Positions 20,936-32,352 of a stretch of DNA of 64,000 nt are shown here, piece by piece. A program made the translations under genes and the position numbers. The notes beneath the pieces were generated by a model, which saw only the letters and a list, made by a program, of their open reading frames with translations, was not told where the DNA came from and made no database searches. The first letter of the stretch is position 1; each line of letters opens with the position of its first letter. Source of the DNA: Rhyacophila brunnea (taxonomy: Eukaryota > Arthropoda > Insecta > Trichoptera > Rhyacophilidae); contig JAGYXB010000977.1 in NCBI GenBank assembly GCA_022495005.1, positions 310,001-374,000 on the forward strand. The letters run 5' to 3'.

Positions 20936-22350
20936 CAGTAGAACCTCCGTAATTCGAAATCCAAGGGAACCTGAAAATTTGATTTCGAATTAGCAAAATT
21001 CGCTATAAACTGAAATTTTCGAAAAAGTGCGAAAACCACAAATATCTCAAATGCAATTTTGGTAGGCGAAATAATAGTAGTATTTAGTATTGAAATTCAT
21101 TGTGTTTATTTATGCAAACGCCAAATTAATCACAATATCAACTACCTATTAAAATGACCAATGACAGATCGTTATTGGAAATATTTTGCATATCTATTTA
21201 CATTGTATTGTAGTCCACTGATTAAATAAAAGACTTAAATGTTTGGTTATAGCGGCTTTTGTAAGTTACATAGTGTTATAACGGGTTTTGAAATACTTAT
21301 TGAAGGTTATAGCGTATTTTGTTAGGGAATATTTTAAATCTCCCATTAGTGGCGCGTGGAAGGATGAAAAAGGGTTACATACATAGACTATAGATACATC
21401 TAGACGCCACCCGTTGCATTGCTAAATGAAGCTGCGTGCCATGCGTTTGGTTTGTGGGCTTGGTTTATAGTATTTTGGTATATTTGGTGTAAAATTATAG
21501 TATTTTACATTTTGGGTTTATAGTATTTTGGTATATTTGGTGTAAAATTATAGTATTTTACATTTTTCGCAGAATTAAAATTATAGTATAGTACTATAAT
21601 TATAGTACGGTTGGCATCACTGGTATGAATAGCATATTTTTTCGTTCTCACAAAAATAATAAAAAATATATATAGGTTTGTAAAGTTTAAAAACGTATGA
21701 GTGACGCGGTACTCTCATAATTTGACTGTAAACATGTTTATTTCTTCGATTCATATCTGAAATTTAATGAAACAGTTAATTAGCTAAAATTTGCAGAGAA
21801 CGTATTTAGTAACATTTTATATTAATTTATCTGCTGGGTGTCAATATTTAGTGTATACAAAATATTATATATATTAGAACAAGAATTTTAAATGGTTTCG
21901 TGAAAATGTATTCTTTGTAAAAAATATATTAGAGAAAAGAATAGTTTTAACCAGTTCATAATTGAATTACACGCCACTGGAAATTTTGGTGATGATCCCA
22001 CGCATTTTTAACACATTTATGTCTAATTTAACTTACCGTTTTCGGCGCATTTCGTTGACTCCAAGATTTTGGTTGGCTCATACTGGACATTTAACCATAT
22101 TTATAAGTTCGTTACACATTTTAAGACTAAAAATCTTAAGAATATCATATCAACAAAACAGCACTCCCGCAACTCACAACATAAATGTACATGCGGCCAT
22201 GTTGCATTTAGTCTGATTCTCGCTTTTTATTGGTCAGTTGTGTTATAGCGAATTTTGAATGTAACACATAGTGTTATAGCGTGAATTGATTGACACATTG
22301 ATTTTGTTTCATAAATGACAGTAAATCGTAGCGGACTTTGAAAGAAGCAA
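20936..22350. mobile_element. decayed pogo-like element with repeated GTTATAGCG words
   Basis: The left end CAGTAGAACCTCCGTAATTC is preceded by TA at 20934-20935. It resembles but differs from family P1. Words GTTATAGCG or GTTATAACG recur near 21246, 21275, 21307, 22231 and 22271, grouped toward both ends. The right terminus was not found, so the extent is approximate. The middle holds a tandem repeat (21463-21568) and no transposase. Confidence 0.4.
21463..21568. repeat. two-copy 53-bp tandem repeat
   Basis: GTTTATAGTATTTTGGTATA begins at 21463 and again at 21516, and each 53-bp unit ends with TATAGTATTTTACATTTT. The copies are almost identical, so the duplication is recent. Further TATAGTA words follow to about 21605. 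Confidence 0.8.
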
Positions 22351-22529
22351 TAAAATTTCTAAGAAGTGTGTATTGCCAGTCGTGCTAATATTTTTAATGG
22401 GACAAACAGTATAAACACTAAAAAAAAGATAAGAACATAAGTAGATACAGTTTATTATTGGAAAGATTCATTGAAAAAACAAACCCGCAATAATTTTGTA
22501 TGAGCACATTGTTCAACATGACAATATAA

Positions 22530-23416
22530 CAGTGGCGAAGGGTGACTTTTTGAAATAGGTAGGCTGTGGTAGTAACCATGCATGTCAGATATATTTGCGG
22601 GAAATAAGAAGATAACCCAATATGAATAGGTACGCTAAAACGTAGAAATTTCAAAAGCTTAATTGGTTTGTTATAATTAGTTCATAAAACTAAGCAATTA
22701 GCTTGAATTACTTATGTATTTTCCTAAACATTTATAAACGTAACATACGCTCAAAATATATTACCTATCATGTATGAATATATCCGTTGTTGTATATGTA
22801 TTATGTTCCATAACAATTTATAATTTGACCCGTAAAACTAGACATTTTAAAATACTTCTATATTTAAAACACAGACTTAGGTAGGTACAATATCAGATAT
22901 CTAAATTGTCTAACGAGTGAACTAATGAATAAATAAAAATCACGAGATAAATTATTTTATATTTTTATCAATACATATTTATGTGATTTAATGGCATAGA
23001 AATTATTTTTTTAAATTATCTTTTTATTAATTATTTTGAATAAATGCGCTCTCGCGACGCAAGCGCTAACGAAACAGCTTGCACATTTGTATGCGGGACG
23101 CCAGACATTTTGAAATTATAAGAAAAAAACTTCATATTGAAAAACCCGTCGATTAACGCAAAAATAATCCTATACAATATGTGAAGTGAAACGCGGCGTG
23201 TTTTATTTTTTTAAACTTTCAAGAGATGCCATAGATGGTGCTTATTGAAATATGGGAAAAGATCGTAAAATTATGACAATTAAACGATAAATGTCTTTGG
23301 GGCATATTGAATATATTATTATTTGTGATTATATAAATAGTTAATATGAAAATAAAACTATTTTTCTTAAGAAGGTAGGCTTTAAATAATCGCCTAGTAT
23401 GGAGTCTTTGCCACTG
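22530..23416. mobile_element. non-autonomous hAT element, family H1, copy 2
   Basis: Ends CAGTGGCGAAGGGTGAC and TGGAGTCTTTGCCACTG, with a perfect 8-bp duplication CAATATAA (22522-22529, 23417-23424). It is 887 bp and shares the GTAGGCTTTAAATAATCGC right subterminal block and the AGGTAGGCTGTGG left block with copy 1. It has no transposase. The open frames within it are short and unrelated to any family I know. Confidence 0.85.
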
Positions 23417-23424
23417 CAATATAA

Positions 23425-25670
23425 TTACATAGGTGCACAATAAAATACTTAAAATAAAACACTAATTAAAATACTAAAATTAATCACTAGTAAAAGGATT
23501 TCAAGTTATACACATTTATATTTTTTTTAAAATCGATGTTTTTTAAAATATATATAAAAAATATTAAAACGATGAATTAGTCAAAAATCTACACCACATA
23601 AAATCTAAAACTTAATAAACTACATTTTAATAATAAATATGGCCATAAAATATAATGTAATAATAAGATTTGACCCTGCAACGAATTCACATTTTATTAC
23701 ATTTTTTTACAATTGCCATTTTATCTTTAAATTTAAAAAAAAATAAAAAATCTTTTTAGTGTTTTCAGATACATATTTATTAATTACTATAGTTGAAATT
23801 GTAAATTATCAAAAAAAATCTCAAATTGCAAGCTTCGTATTTTTCCGTTAGGTGCCTCTTTTCGCCTCTGATAGTATAAGCATCCCCCTTAAGAGCAGTG
23901 TGATGTTCTACAATAGTATTCCCCAAAAGATATTCCGCGGAACCCCACGGTTCCACGAGGTAACATGAAGAGTATTTTGAGTGTGTCCAGTATAAATTTT
24001 TTCTTGTTTGTCCAAGATTTGTATTTGGACGATTGAAGATTTTTAAACTAACTTCCCAACTAGCTAGACATTTGAAACTTTTAGAATATATCAGAACACG
24101 ACGACAATGTATTCTTTTAATACTTTTAGCCATTTTTAAGCAGAATTGAATTCATTTTCAGTTAATTCTTTGTATGGAACCTAGCAATGGAAATCAATAT
24201 GAAATGTCAAAATGACATTTTAGTATTCTATATTTATTAAGTATTTCTATCGAGTACAATAAATAGTTTAGAATTGTCAAGTTTATATGATTCAACCGAA
24301 AATTTAAAAATGTGGTATATAAAAAGTTCTTTTTATCTTATAATTATTTAGTGTTTTCTTGTATGTTTAAATAAATTCACTTAAATTATTGAGTGGTCGG
24401 CACTCGTCATCATCATATTACTATGAAGCACTGATTGCAACCCCTTTTTGTGGTAGTCAAGCAACATGCGACCCTTCGCCATATTGAATAAATAGCTACA
24501 TATTTTTATTAGTCGGGAAACACGCGAATATAAATAATCACACCATATCAAGTTGCATCGCTTAGCAACCTATTTTTAAATGTTGATATCTACCAAGTAA
24601 AATAGCGCAGCAGGCGATTTTTTTACTATTAGAACAAATTTGTGATGTGTATTTATCTTACTAAACTGCTCGACCTCCAACGCCGGGCCCACCCTAAGCC
24701 TGGGCCCCCAGGCTAGAGCCCTGTCAGCCCCCCCCATTGTGGGGGCCATGCCATACTTTGGTTGATTTGTAATCGTGAAAATTACTATACTATCATTATT
24801 TCAATGCCATGACTGCAAAGAATTTTCAAGGGACATACTAGTCTATTTATAATACAATAGATACCCTTTCATTTATTATATTATATCAGCTGTCGCAAAA
24901 CGTTTATATGGTTTGAAAATGCCAAACATCAATATAATTCTGACACTATTACATATTTTATTTTATTTACACAAATTTCAATCGAAAATTATTACATGAT
25001 TGTTTTTGTTTCAATCATGTAGAATTGACATGAAATCTGAAAAGCATGACATGACATCAGTGACAAATAGTTTCGCAGCTCGAGTGTTAATTGGCTGAGC
25101 TCCGATTGATCATTGAACTGGCCCTGTGTTATTGCGACTTTGTGTGTGACCGTAGTGCCATCTATTTGTATGCTGTATTTCATATACTAGATACGGATCA
25201 TTTGCTGTCTTAAAAGCTGGAAATGGAATTTGAACCGAGATCTGGAACCGTAGAATCCACTTATTATGGGAATCTGGAGGTCCCATTATTCTATTATTAT
25301 TCTATTGGTTTTTGTCGCTGTTTACACAAATTAAAAAATCGGTGTGTGTACTTATGTACGCGCGTTAGAAGTTATACTTCTTTGGCGTAACAAAACAAAA
25401 ACAAAACTTGTGATAAAAATTACACACTCAAGCAAAAGGACCGCTTATTGGAATGCCGTTGGTTTATTTCTATACACTTTAACTTATATTACTAAATTAT
25501 ATAATGGTTTCTCGTTGTTTTTATTTTTAAAGTACCAACTGTCACTCTGACGTTTAATAGTTTGTTTACGGAATTGCAAATGGCCGACAATAATAAATTC
25601 GCTGCCTAGGCAACGGAACAATTCTTGACTATAATATTATATTGTATAATCATCACGATTGCAGTATCAT
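23425..25670. other. intergenic, with degraded hAT ends and a GC-rich patch
   Basis: Bases 24466-24482 (ATGCGACCCTTCGCCA) match the right end of family H1 without its last bases. Around 23932-23955, CGCGGAACCCCACGGTTCC resembles the ends of another hAT family. The - strand frame 23780-24133 runs through this and is not a believable gene. Bases 24670-24750 are strikingly G+C rich, with CCCCC-ATTGT-GGGGG at 24731-24745. The rest is A+T rich and featureless. Confidence 0.4.
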
Positions 25671-25742
25671 ACTGTGGCGTAAAGGTAGTGCGTTCAGCTG
25701 ATAACCGAACAATCGGTGGTTCGAATCCAATCGAGTGCGTTT
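25671..25742 (+). repeat. tRNA-like sequence (Ile-GAT-like; SINE head or tRNA pseudogene)
   Basis: An A-box-like TGGCGTAAAGGTAG is at 25675-25688 and a perfect B box GGTTCGAATCC at 25718-25728, spaced as in a tRNA. Between them a stem TTCAG/CCGAA with one A-C mismatch encloses the loop CTGATAA, anticodon GAT. The acceptor stem does not pair well, so this is probably a SINE head or pseudogene rather than a working tRNA. No SINE body shared with the other families was seen. Confidence 0.4.
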
Positions 25743-27888
25743 GTTTCGTGTGAAAAAATAAATTATGTGTTACATGTCACACGCCAAAAATACACTCTGA
25801 TATTATTTCCCAAACGCGCCAAAAGAAATATAACTTCAAAAATATATTACAGTATACTAGTGATTCCCATCCGTGTCTGCGGAACCCTGGGGATCTGCGA
25901 GAATTTTTGGATCCATAGATGCGATAGATGAACATCCCCAGAAATAATTGTTAAAGTACAATAAATAATAATCTCTTCATATCCGCATTATTGAGGAAGG
26001 GGATCACTGATTAATTTACAGGCATTGCCAATAATCTCCTCCCATCTAGTGCGATCCTACACTGATCATGTTGTTGATAATGATATTCTTGATGGCGTAT
26101 GTGTTTATTATGCAATCGTGTGGTGCATTATACTTCAATTTGTCTTAAGAATTTATATTATTAATTTATATAATGAAAATATATCAGAGCTACCATGCTG
26201 CAATACCACAAACCATATTACTTCCGCCCACCAAGATACAACTAGTTACAAAAGCACAATTAGATTTTTAAAATATGCAGCAAATAGTAGGTAGTTAAAT
26301 ATGTATTTTTTCAACAGAATCCCTACAAGCAAAAGTACTCCACTGGTAGACTCAGTACAAATTTATAACGGTTTTGTGTAGCTTTTTGTGCTCAAAAATA
26401 ATAGTTTAAACTAAAAGATTATATACAATAAAATTTAATTAAAATAATTGATAATACTGACTATTTGTATCGGCCAATGGGTAGCTATATAAAGCAAATT
26501 CTATCGGATAACAAATATTATGTTGTTGTTATTGACCGTCTTAAGGGGACGCTCTACAGAATTGCCCTTGAGAATTGAAAATATGATTTTTTTACATGTG
26601 GTCCGGAATTGTTGCTCTGCTGGTAATATTCAAAGGTCGCCGACAATGCTTTGGTGTAAAGTAAATAATGATCTCTTAATTAAATTTAAATCATAAACAC
26701 TGTCGAAGTGAAGAAAGTATGGGGTGAACAAAAAATGATATCTTCTAATATACGTAAATGTTACTAAATTCAAATAGTTAATCAGCTGTTTGGTGGGAAG
26801 TATTGCAACCAATATTATGATGGATAGCCACGATATAAACTTAATAATATATTAATAACGTTTTAACCTGAAATTGTCCGAGAACTAAACATACGAAGGA
26901 TGTTGAAATACATATCTACCTACATTTTTATTTCATGTGCTATCCAAAAATTATTATTAATGAATAGTATTTATTTTGAATGTGTAAGACCTATTACATA
27001 ATTATTAAAAAAATAGGTACATATTGTTTAATTCTAATGCATATTTAAAAAAAAAAGTGGAATATATGTGTCTGTTTATTATAAAAAGAAAGTGACTTTT
27101 TATTACTTACCCGATTGGTTTAAAATTAGTCTGACACTTACAAACAAGTAACGCAACTTTACTTTTATCATAGTGAAACAATAGGTAGGTACAATAATTA
27201 TTGTATTTTGTTGGTAAGTATTTTTTTATTCAAAGCTAGCGGGTCGCTGAGAACATAACAAAGGTACCGACAATAGCGTATTGAATCACGCCAGGGCTGT
27301 CGAAGACGTATTACTTATTCTTATGAAAAGTTGTTTTTAATTGTGTGCAATTTGGCGGAAAAATATAATATATACAGTTGCTTACCATTCGGTTATCCAA
27401 TGAGCTAGGTTTTGTTTAATCTTCTGCCGACATCCTACAGTTTTATTTTTTATCTTGCCCATCTCACGTAAGGCTATCTGATATTATAAAAGTCACACAG
27501 TACAACAGTGTTTAAATCTAATGTGTAATTGCACAGGATTAATTAAAAACTATAACGAAATTAACATTTTAATGATTTACAGATTTTCCTATGTTATATC
27601 AACTTAATAACAATTTTAATGATACAAGATACATATTACGATATACTCAAAATACACATCATCAGATGTGAAATATTTTGATAAGCAAAAAATAAGAACA
27701 ATACAAAAATAAGATAACATAATCAGCTAGTCTTTTCATACTTATTTTAGATGAATGTTGTATGCCGTTTGACGCTTGGAAATATGTAATTATTCCATCT
27801 GTACAGTAAGCTATGTTTAACTTTAAATTTGTAACTCTTTAAAACGTACCATTAGATTGATATTATTTTGACAGCCCTGTATTCCTTC
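25743..27888. other. intergenic; possible 150-bp hAT-like MITE at 25857-26009
   Basis: CTAGTGATTCCCATC at 25857 is mirrored by AGGGGATCACTG ending at 26009, hAT-like ends without a matching target duplication. The rest is A+T-rich sequence with only short chance frames. I see nothing further. Confidence 0.35.
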
Positions 27889-27915
27889 GGCCGGCGACAG
27901 GTTACGTCGCCGGCC
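27889..27915. other. GC-only 10-bp perfect hairpin
   Basis: GGCCGGCGAC (27889-27898), loop AGGTTAC, then GTCGCCGGCC (27906-27915): a perfect stem standing out from A+T-rich surroundings. It directly abuts copy B of repeat R1 at the end that corresponds to the 3' end of copy A. Confidence 0.85.
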
Positions 27916-28316
27916 TAATTCTTGTCAAATTTGGGATCACAGAGATTATCAATATAATTTTTTTATCGTAAATATTTCACTATAATAATGTCGACATAAA
28001 TTATACTGATGGTTTTATAAATCCGTTTAAAAATTAATAAACGTAAAAATCTTAACACCACTGCACATTTATGTACTGAAATATGACTATATTCTAAAAC
28101 ATTAGAGCGAGAGGTTTAAAAGAATACTCTTTTATGTAATAAAATACTTTATGCAATCATCAAATGTTTAAAATAAATATAAAGGATAATAAGGCTTCAA
28201 AATTATATAAATAGATTATCTACAACGTTTAAGGTATGTCCAGGATCATGCTTTGAAAATAGAACAAAAGCTCCATTCTGACCTACGCTGAGCATGTCCT
28301 CCCTTAATTGAATTTA
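27915..28316 (-). repeat. dispersed repeat family R1, copy B
   Basis: This is the reverse-orientation match of 2611-2982, running from CTAATTCTTGTCAAATTTGG through TGATGGTTTTATAAA and AAGGTATGTCCAGGATCATG to GCTGAGCATGTCC. It is the most complete copy. It ends at a GC hairpin on one side and at a family H2 hAT fragment on the other. Confidence 0.65.
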
Positions 28317-28415
28317 AAAAAAACTAACAACACCACCTGCCAATTGTAGATTTAAATACGTATGACTGACTATTTATGTCGGTTCTTAACAGCCTACCTA
28401 CCCTCTTCGCCACTG
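28317..28415. mobile_element. hAT family H2, solo right end
   Basis: The fragment ends in AACAGCCTACCTACCCTCTTCGCCACTG, read here as CTCTTCGCCACTG preceded by the AACAGCCTACCT block. It is aligned with the right end of the complete element at 35966-36527, including CTATTTATGTCG upstream. There is no left end nearby, so it is a truncated copy. Confidence 0.6.
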
Positions 28416-29210
28416 ATTGGTATGCAGGTATATAATATATTATTTTTTTGAAGAACCCCAGAACCGGATCTTCCAATTTTTGATTTGATTGAACGGAATA
28501 TTAGAAACACCCTATAAAAAATATTTTGCAGTAGGAAAATTGGATGTTCGATACGGCTAATGATTAAAACACTTCGTATTAGTGCTATATATCTAAAAGT
28601 AGTTTTTTAACATCAAGTTAATTATATAAATATTCATATTGTGACATTTTTTAAGGTGCAAATTCAAGTGAAAGTGACATTTGTTGACAATATGAATTAC
28701 GTCATCATAGTCAACCCTTTCGAGCGATGCTATACAAGCGAATTACAAATTGCAGGTCTAACATGGCGGAAGCCGTAGGACGTGATGATGGAATGAGGAA
28801 ATTTTCGTGACATTGTGTTTGTCATTTGTTCCGACGCTGGAATATAATACCTAGGATGAAATAAGACGTGACGAGTAAAAAACACATTTATGGGCTTTAA
28901 TTTATAACAGGACACTCTCACATAGGAAATCTCAATACCTCATTTGATTATAGATAGTTGCGTTATAATGCAGTATGCGCCTTGCTAATCAGAGGCCGGA
29001 TCAGGATAATGTATCAAAAGAAATTGAGGGGCATTCGTGGTGCATTGCAACATCGCAAAAATAATATTGTAATACGAACGTACAAAGAATAAAATATGCA
29101 TAGAAAATAAATGTAAAAATTTCAGACCGAGGCCTCCACAAATAAATGCGCCAAGTGCGATTTTTACAATAATTCAAGACACTGATCCATTATATTTCTT
29201 GAGACTTGAG
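28416..29210. other. intergenic, nothing recognised
   Basis: A+T-rich sequence. AAGAACCCCAGAACCGG near 28450 hints at another decayed hAT end. The - strand frame at 28730-28921 has no supporting evidence. Confidence 0.3.
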
Positions 29211-29734
29211 TAGTGACGTCCCTAGATAAAATGCCGCCCCTAGGCAGCGCCAAAATGCCGCCCCATTTTTTATACAGTATTTTTATCATCCTTTCATGAG
29301 TGCAGTATCTAAGAAATGTGCTGTATGGATCCATTACTAACAAACTATCAGACTAATTATTCGCAAATCTGCCCGTATCGTTTCTGGTTATCAAGGACGT
29401 CGAAGGGCAACGGCAGTAAACTAGATATCGCGAACCCGAAAAAACCAGTGAGCTGAATTTGTTAATGGAAAGATATTTTCGTTATTACTAAGTTAACACA
29501 TTTACTGCTGACCAGATAATTACTAATTAATTACCACATTTAAACATTTAAATATCATGTTAATTATATCCAATGGCCAATTAATGCAAACGCACCAGTC
29601 GCGTTGTCAGCACTAAATGAGTTAAAGGTAGCTATGTCTATATATTCCAAATGATTCTCCTCGATTTGCCGCCCTTCGAGTAACTGCCGCCCCCAAGCGA
29701 CGATCAATCTGCCAACCCCCACAGGACGTCACTG
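29211..29734. mobile_element. non-autonomous hAT-like element with exact 8-bp duplication
   Basis: Ends TAGTGACGTCC and GGACGTCACTG are inverted repeats (the left C is mutated to T). An exact duplication GACTTGAG flanks them (29203-29210, 29735-29742). Subterminal regions carry repeated TGCCGCCCC words on the left (near 29231 and 29260) and TTGCCGCCC/CTGCCGCCCCC on the right. The middle shares TTACTAATTAATTACCACAT with 3530-3605 in reverse. 524 bp, no coding sequence. Confidence 0.85.
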
Positions 29735-29742
29735 GACTTGAG

Positions 29743-30170
29743 AGACTTGAGACTTGAGAGCACCCCAACATAACCAACAAGTCAGAGCATTAGGCATTGG
29801 ACAACGAGGGCCGTCCCATCGTAAAAAACCTTTTAGACGCACTCTAATTTAGAAAAAAAGGTTTTTTATTTAGGTAACACTGACGGAGTTAGATGGCAAC
29901 GGCCACCTATCTCGCTACCCAGCAAACGGCAGCGAATCAGCTTAGAAAGGTCTTCATTCAGCAGTGGATCGATCCAGACTAATGATGATTACTTACTGTG
30001 ATGTTGCTTCTAAAAATTAAATTTGTGAGTTTGACATAAAATTGTCGCTTATTTGTCATTAATATGAGGATAATCAAAAGGATTGGACGGTACCATTGAG
30101 GATAATTTAATTTTTTGATAATTAGATTGTTGCAGTGTAAAAATATAGGTACATTTTTTTACTGTGCCGA
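29743..30170. other. intergenic, nothing recognised
   Basis: A slightly G+C-richer patch near 29880-29950 has no open frame of note. The rest is A+T rich up to the LTR-like element. Confidence 0.3.
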
Positions 30171-30175
30171 AACAT

Positions 30176-30812
30176 TGATACCAGATGGAAATCTCCCACA
30201 GGAGACTACCTCAAAGGGCGGACCGAACCATCATATTTCCCAAAATACCACAGCCTACGTCCACTCTTCGCGGTGATCGCAACCCTCGGCCGAGCGGAAC
30301 CCGTCTCCTTGAAATTCAAATTCGTCAAAATCCCGCCAAAACAGACGCGGTCTATCAAAAACGGCCGCTCGCGCCGCCACTAGTCAATCCGTCGGTAAAA
30401 CAGGGAGCTTCCCGACCGACGGATAAAACAGGACGCCGCGAATCTGGCAGTTGGATCTGGATGGGCGCGAAAATGGCGCGAAAGCTCTCTCTTGCCTGAT
30501 ACGTCGACCAGCCAGCATCTCTCTGACATCAACCGCTGAACCAACAGCATCTGACATCGGCAAAATCTCTTCTCGCCTTCGCTCGCCTCGGACGCGAAGC
30601 CAAGCCAGCATTCCGGACAGCCCGCCAATTACCAACCGACCGCCAACGACGACAATAACCTGTATCGTATCTGTAACGACTACCCTGCAATACGATGAAA
30701 TAAACCAGCCTTGACCAAATACCCCGTGCGTTTCTGTCCCCCACCCCCGCTTTGCCCTTGACGTTATCACGGCCTGCCATCTCCGCTTCAGAGCGCGCAG
30801 AAGGCCGGTGAT
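30176..30812. repeat. left terminal direct repeat of the LTR-like element
   Basis: 637 bp, from TGATACCAGATGG to GGCCGGTGAT. It contains AATAAA at 30699-30704, usable as a poly(A) signal in the R region. It differs from the right copy by about six substitutions and by an 11-bp duplication near 30465-30480 (GGGCGCGAAAATGGCGCGAAA versus a single unit). Open frames on both strands here are by-products of the high G+C. Confidence 0.85.
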
Positions 30813-32352
30813 AAGTTGATCGCCGTCAACGTGGGGCTTGTGGGCAGGATTGTGTCCACCGGAGCCAGCATCGACCCTGAGATACGCCAGCAGAGTGAGT
30901 ACAACTGTGAACTTCCTCAAGCAGCGACATTTGCGAGTACTCACTCTACCGGGGGAGAAACACACGGCCGGTATTTACAATGTCAAATTGACCTTGTTTC
31001 GCGCGTGCAATCGCAACATCGAGACACGCGGCGATACGTTCCTCGCAGCGGAAATGACACACGAGATCGCGCGGAACGTACTCCCGCAAGTTCATTCGAT
31101 GTGGAAAGCATAGCCAGACACTGCTGGGGGGCCGCGCAAAAAACCGCGTGGTCCCGAAACCTGGAATTCAGCACACCAGTGGCGCCTGACAGAAGCAACA
31201 GCCTGGATAGCAAATCAGCATGGACATCGGCTCCATCGCAAGACGTGACAGCAGCATCGTTATGTTCCTCCGACCAGCGGTATCATCCGTCGACCCTGGC
31301 CCACGGAGGAATACGTAGATGTCATGGCCAACGGCGTCGCGACGCTACACGGAGATGCCCCGGCTACCGACGCCGACGCTCTTCGTGACCGACGTCACCC
31401 AGCACAGCGAGGTGCCAGCCAACGGCGCTCGTACCTCAAACCCAGGCGAAACATCTGCCACCAGCGCGGATGTCTCGCCTAGCATAACCACTAGCCTTAT
31501 CAAGTCTAGCGAGTCTTAACGCACTGGAAGACGACACTCCTCGCAAAGACCCAAGGTCAAGCTTCAGTACCAAACCCCATAACCAGCCGCTTACCATTTG
31601 GCACCGGCGTTATCACGGAGTGCCCCGGCGCGACGCCCGGCACCTTTGTGATATACCTTACGGCAGACCGAGGTTGGTCGCCTGGTCTCTGGTTGCCCAA
31701 CCGGCGGTGACCAGCAGATACATCAGACACCGCCTCAATCGCCGACGGCCCAAGGCTACATCGGATCTGCAACCTGAGGGACCAAGAAGACTGAAGCGGA
31801 AGCCAAGATTCCAGGGACACAGCAAGACCCCCAGCATTAATCGACAAACATCAGACGCCAGCGAGGATGTCACGCCCGCCTTAAAACTACGACACCTATG
31901 GCCAAACCGCTTCGACGCCTTGGACGTGCGAGAAGACGACGCTCAAGAACTCAAGGTCCCACTTCCAACACCAGACCCCATCACCAGACGTCTATACTTG
32001 GAACCGGCGCTATCACGGAGTGTCCCTGACTGACATGTCTGACACCTCCGCGAAAACCTCACGAGGAAGCTGAGATTGGTGCCCTGGTCTCTAGTCACAC
32101 AATGGCGGCGACTAGCAGGCGCAACAGGTCCCACCTCACTCTTCGACGGCCCAAGGATGCGATGAGCTGGTCGATTCGAGGGAACCACCATGTGGAAGTG
32201 GAAACCTCAGCAGTTTTGACACGAAAGAGCCTCAAGCACGCCAAGACCATCGGACGCATCAAAGCCGCACAGAGGTGAACTGGCCCCCAAGGACAAGCGA
32301 CGGTAGGTTGATGGAAAAGACGACGGTTCGGTCGTTTCCCGGAGAGGTCGTT
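30813..32352. other. internal region of the LTR-like element
   Basis: G+C rich, with no recognised domain. The frame 30838-31113 (FLKQRHLRVLTLPGEKHTAG...) and the frame 30816-31388 overlap, and neither matches a family I know. AGTGAGTAC at 30893 could be a splice donor. The second half (31449 to about 32262) is an imperfect tandem duplication, listed separately. Confidence 0.5.
31449..32262. repeat. 407-bp-period degenerate tandem duplication inside the LTR-like element
   Basis: The unit starting AAACATCTGCCACCAGCG at 31449 recurs as AAACATCAGACGCCAGCG at 31856. The match continues through GAAGACGAC, CCCCAT-ACCAG, GGCACCGGCGTTATCACGGA / GGAACCGGCGCTATCACGGA, GCCTGGTCTCT / GCCCTGGTCTCT and CGACGGCCCAAGG. 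It is far more diverged than the two terminal repeats, so the duplication is older than this insertion and is a feature of the element itself. Confidence 0.7.

Noticed and set aside
23780..24133. 117-codon - strand frame
   Set aside because: It runs through hAT-end-like sequence and gives a peptide with no family features.
25671..25742. Functional tRNA-Ile gene
   Set aside because: Internal promoter boxes are present, but the acceptor stem does not pair and the anticodon stem has a mismatch.
27889..27915. Rho-independent terminator
   Set aside because: The stem-loop lacks a T run and the context is eukaryotic.
30384..30965. 193-codon - strand frame and several overlapping frames at 30185-32376
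   Set aside because: They lie in the high-G+C terminal repeats of the LTR-like element, overlap on both strands, and recur in the second repeat because of its identity, not as genes.
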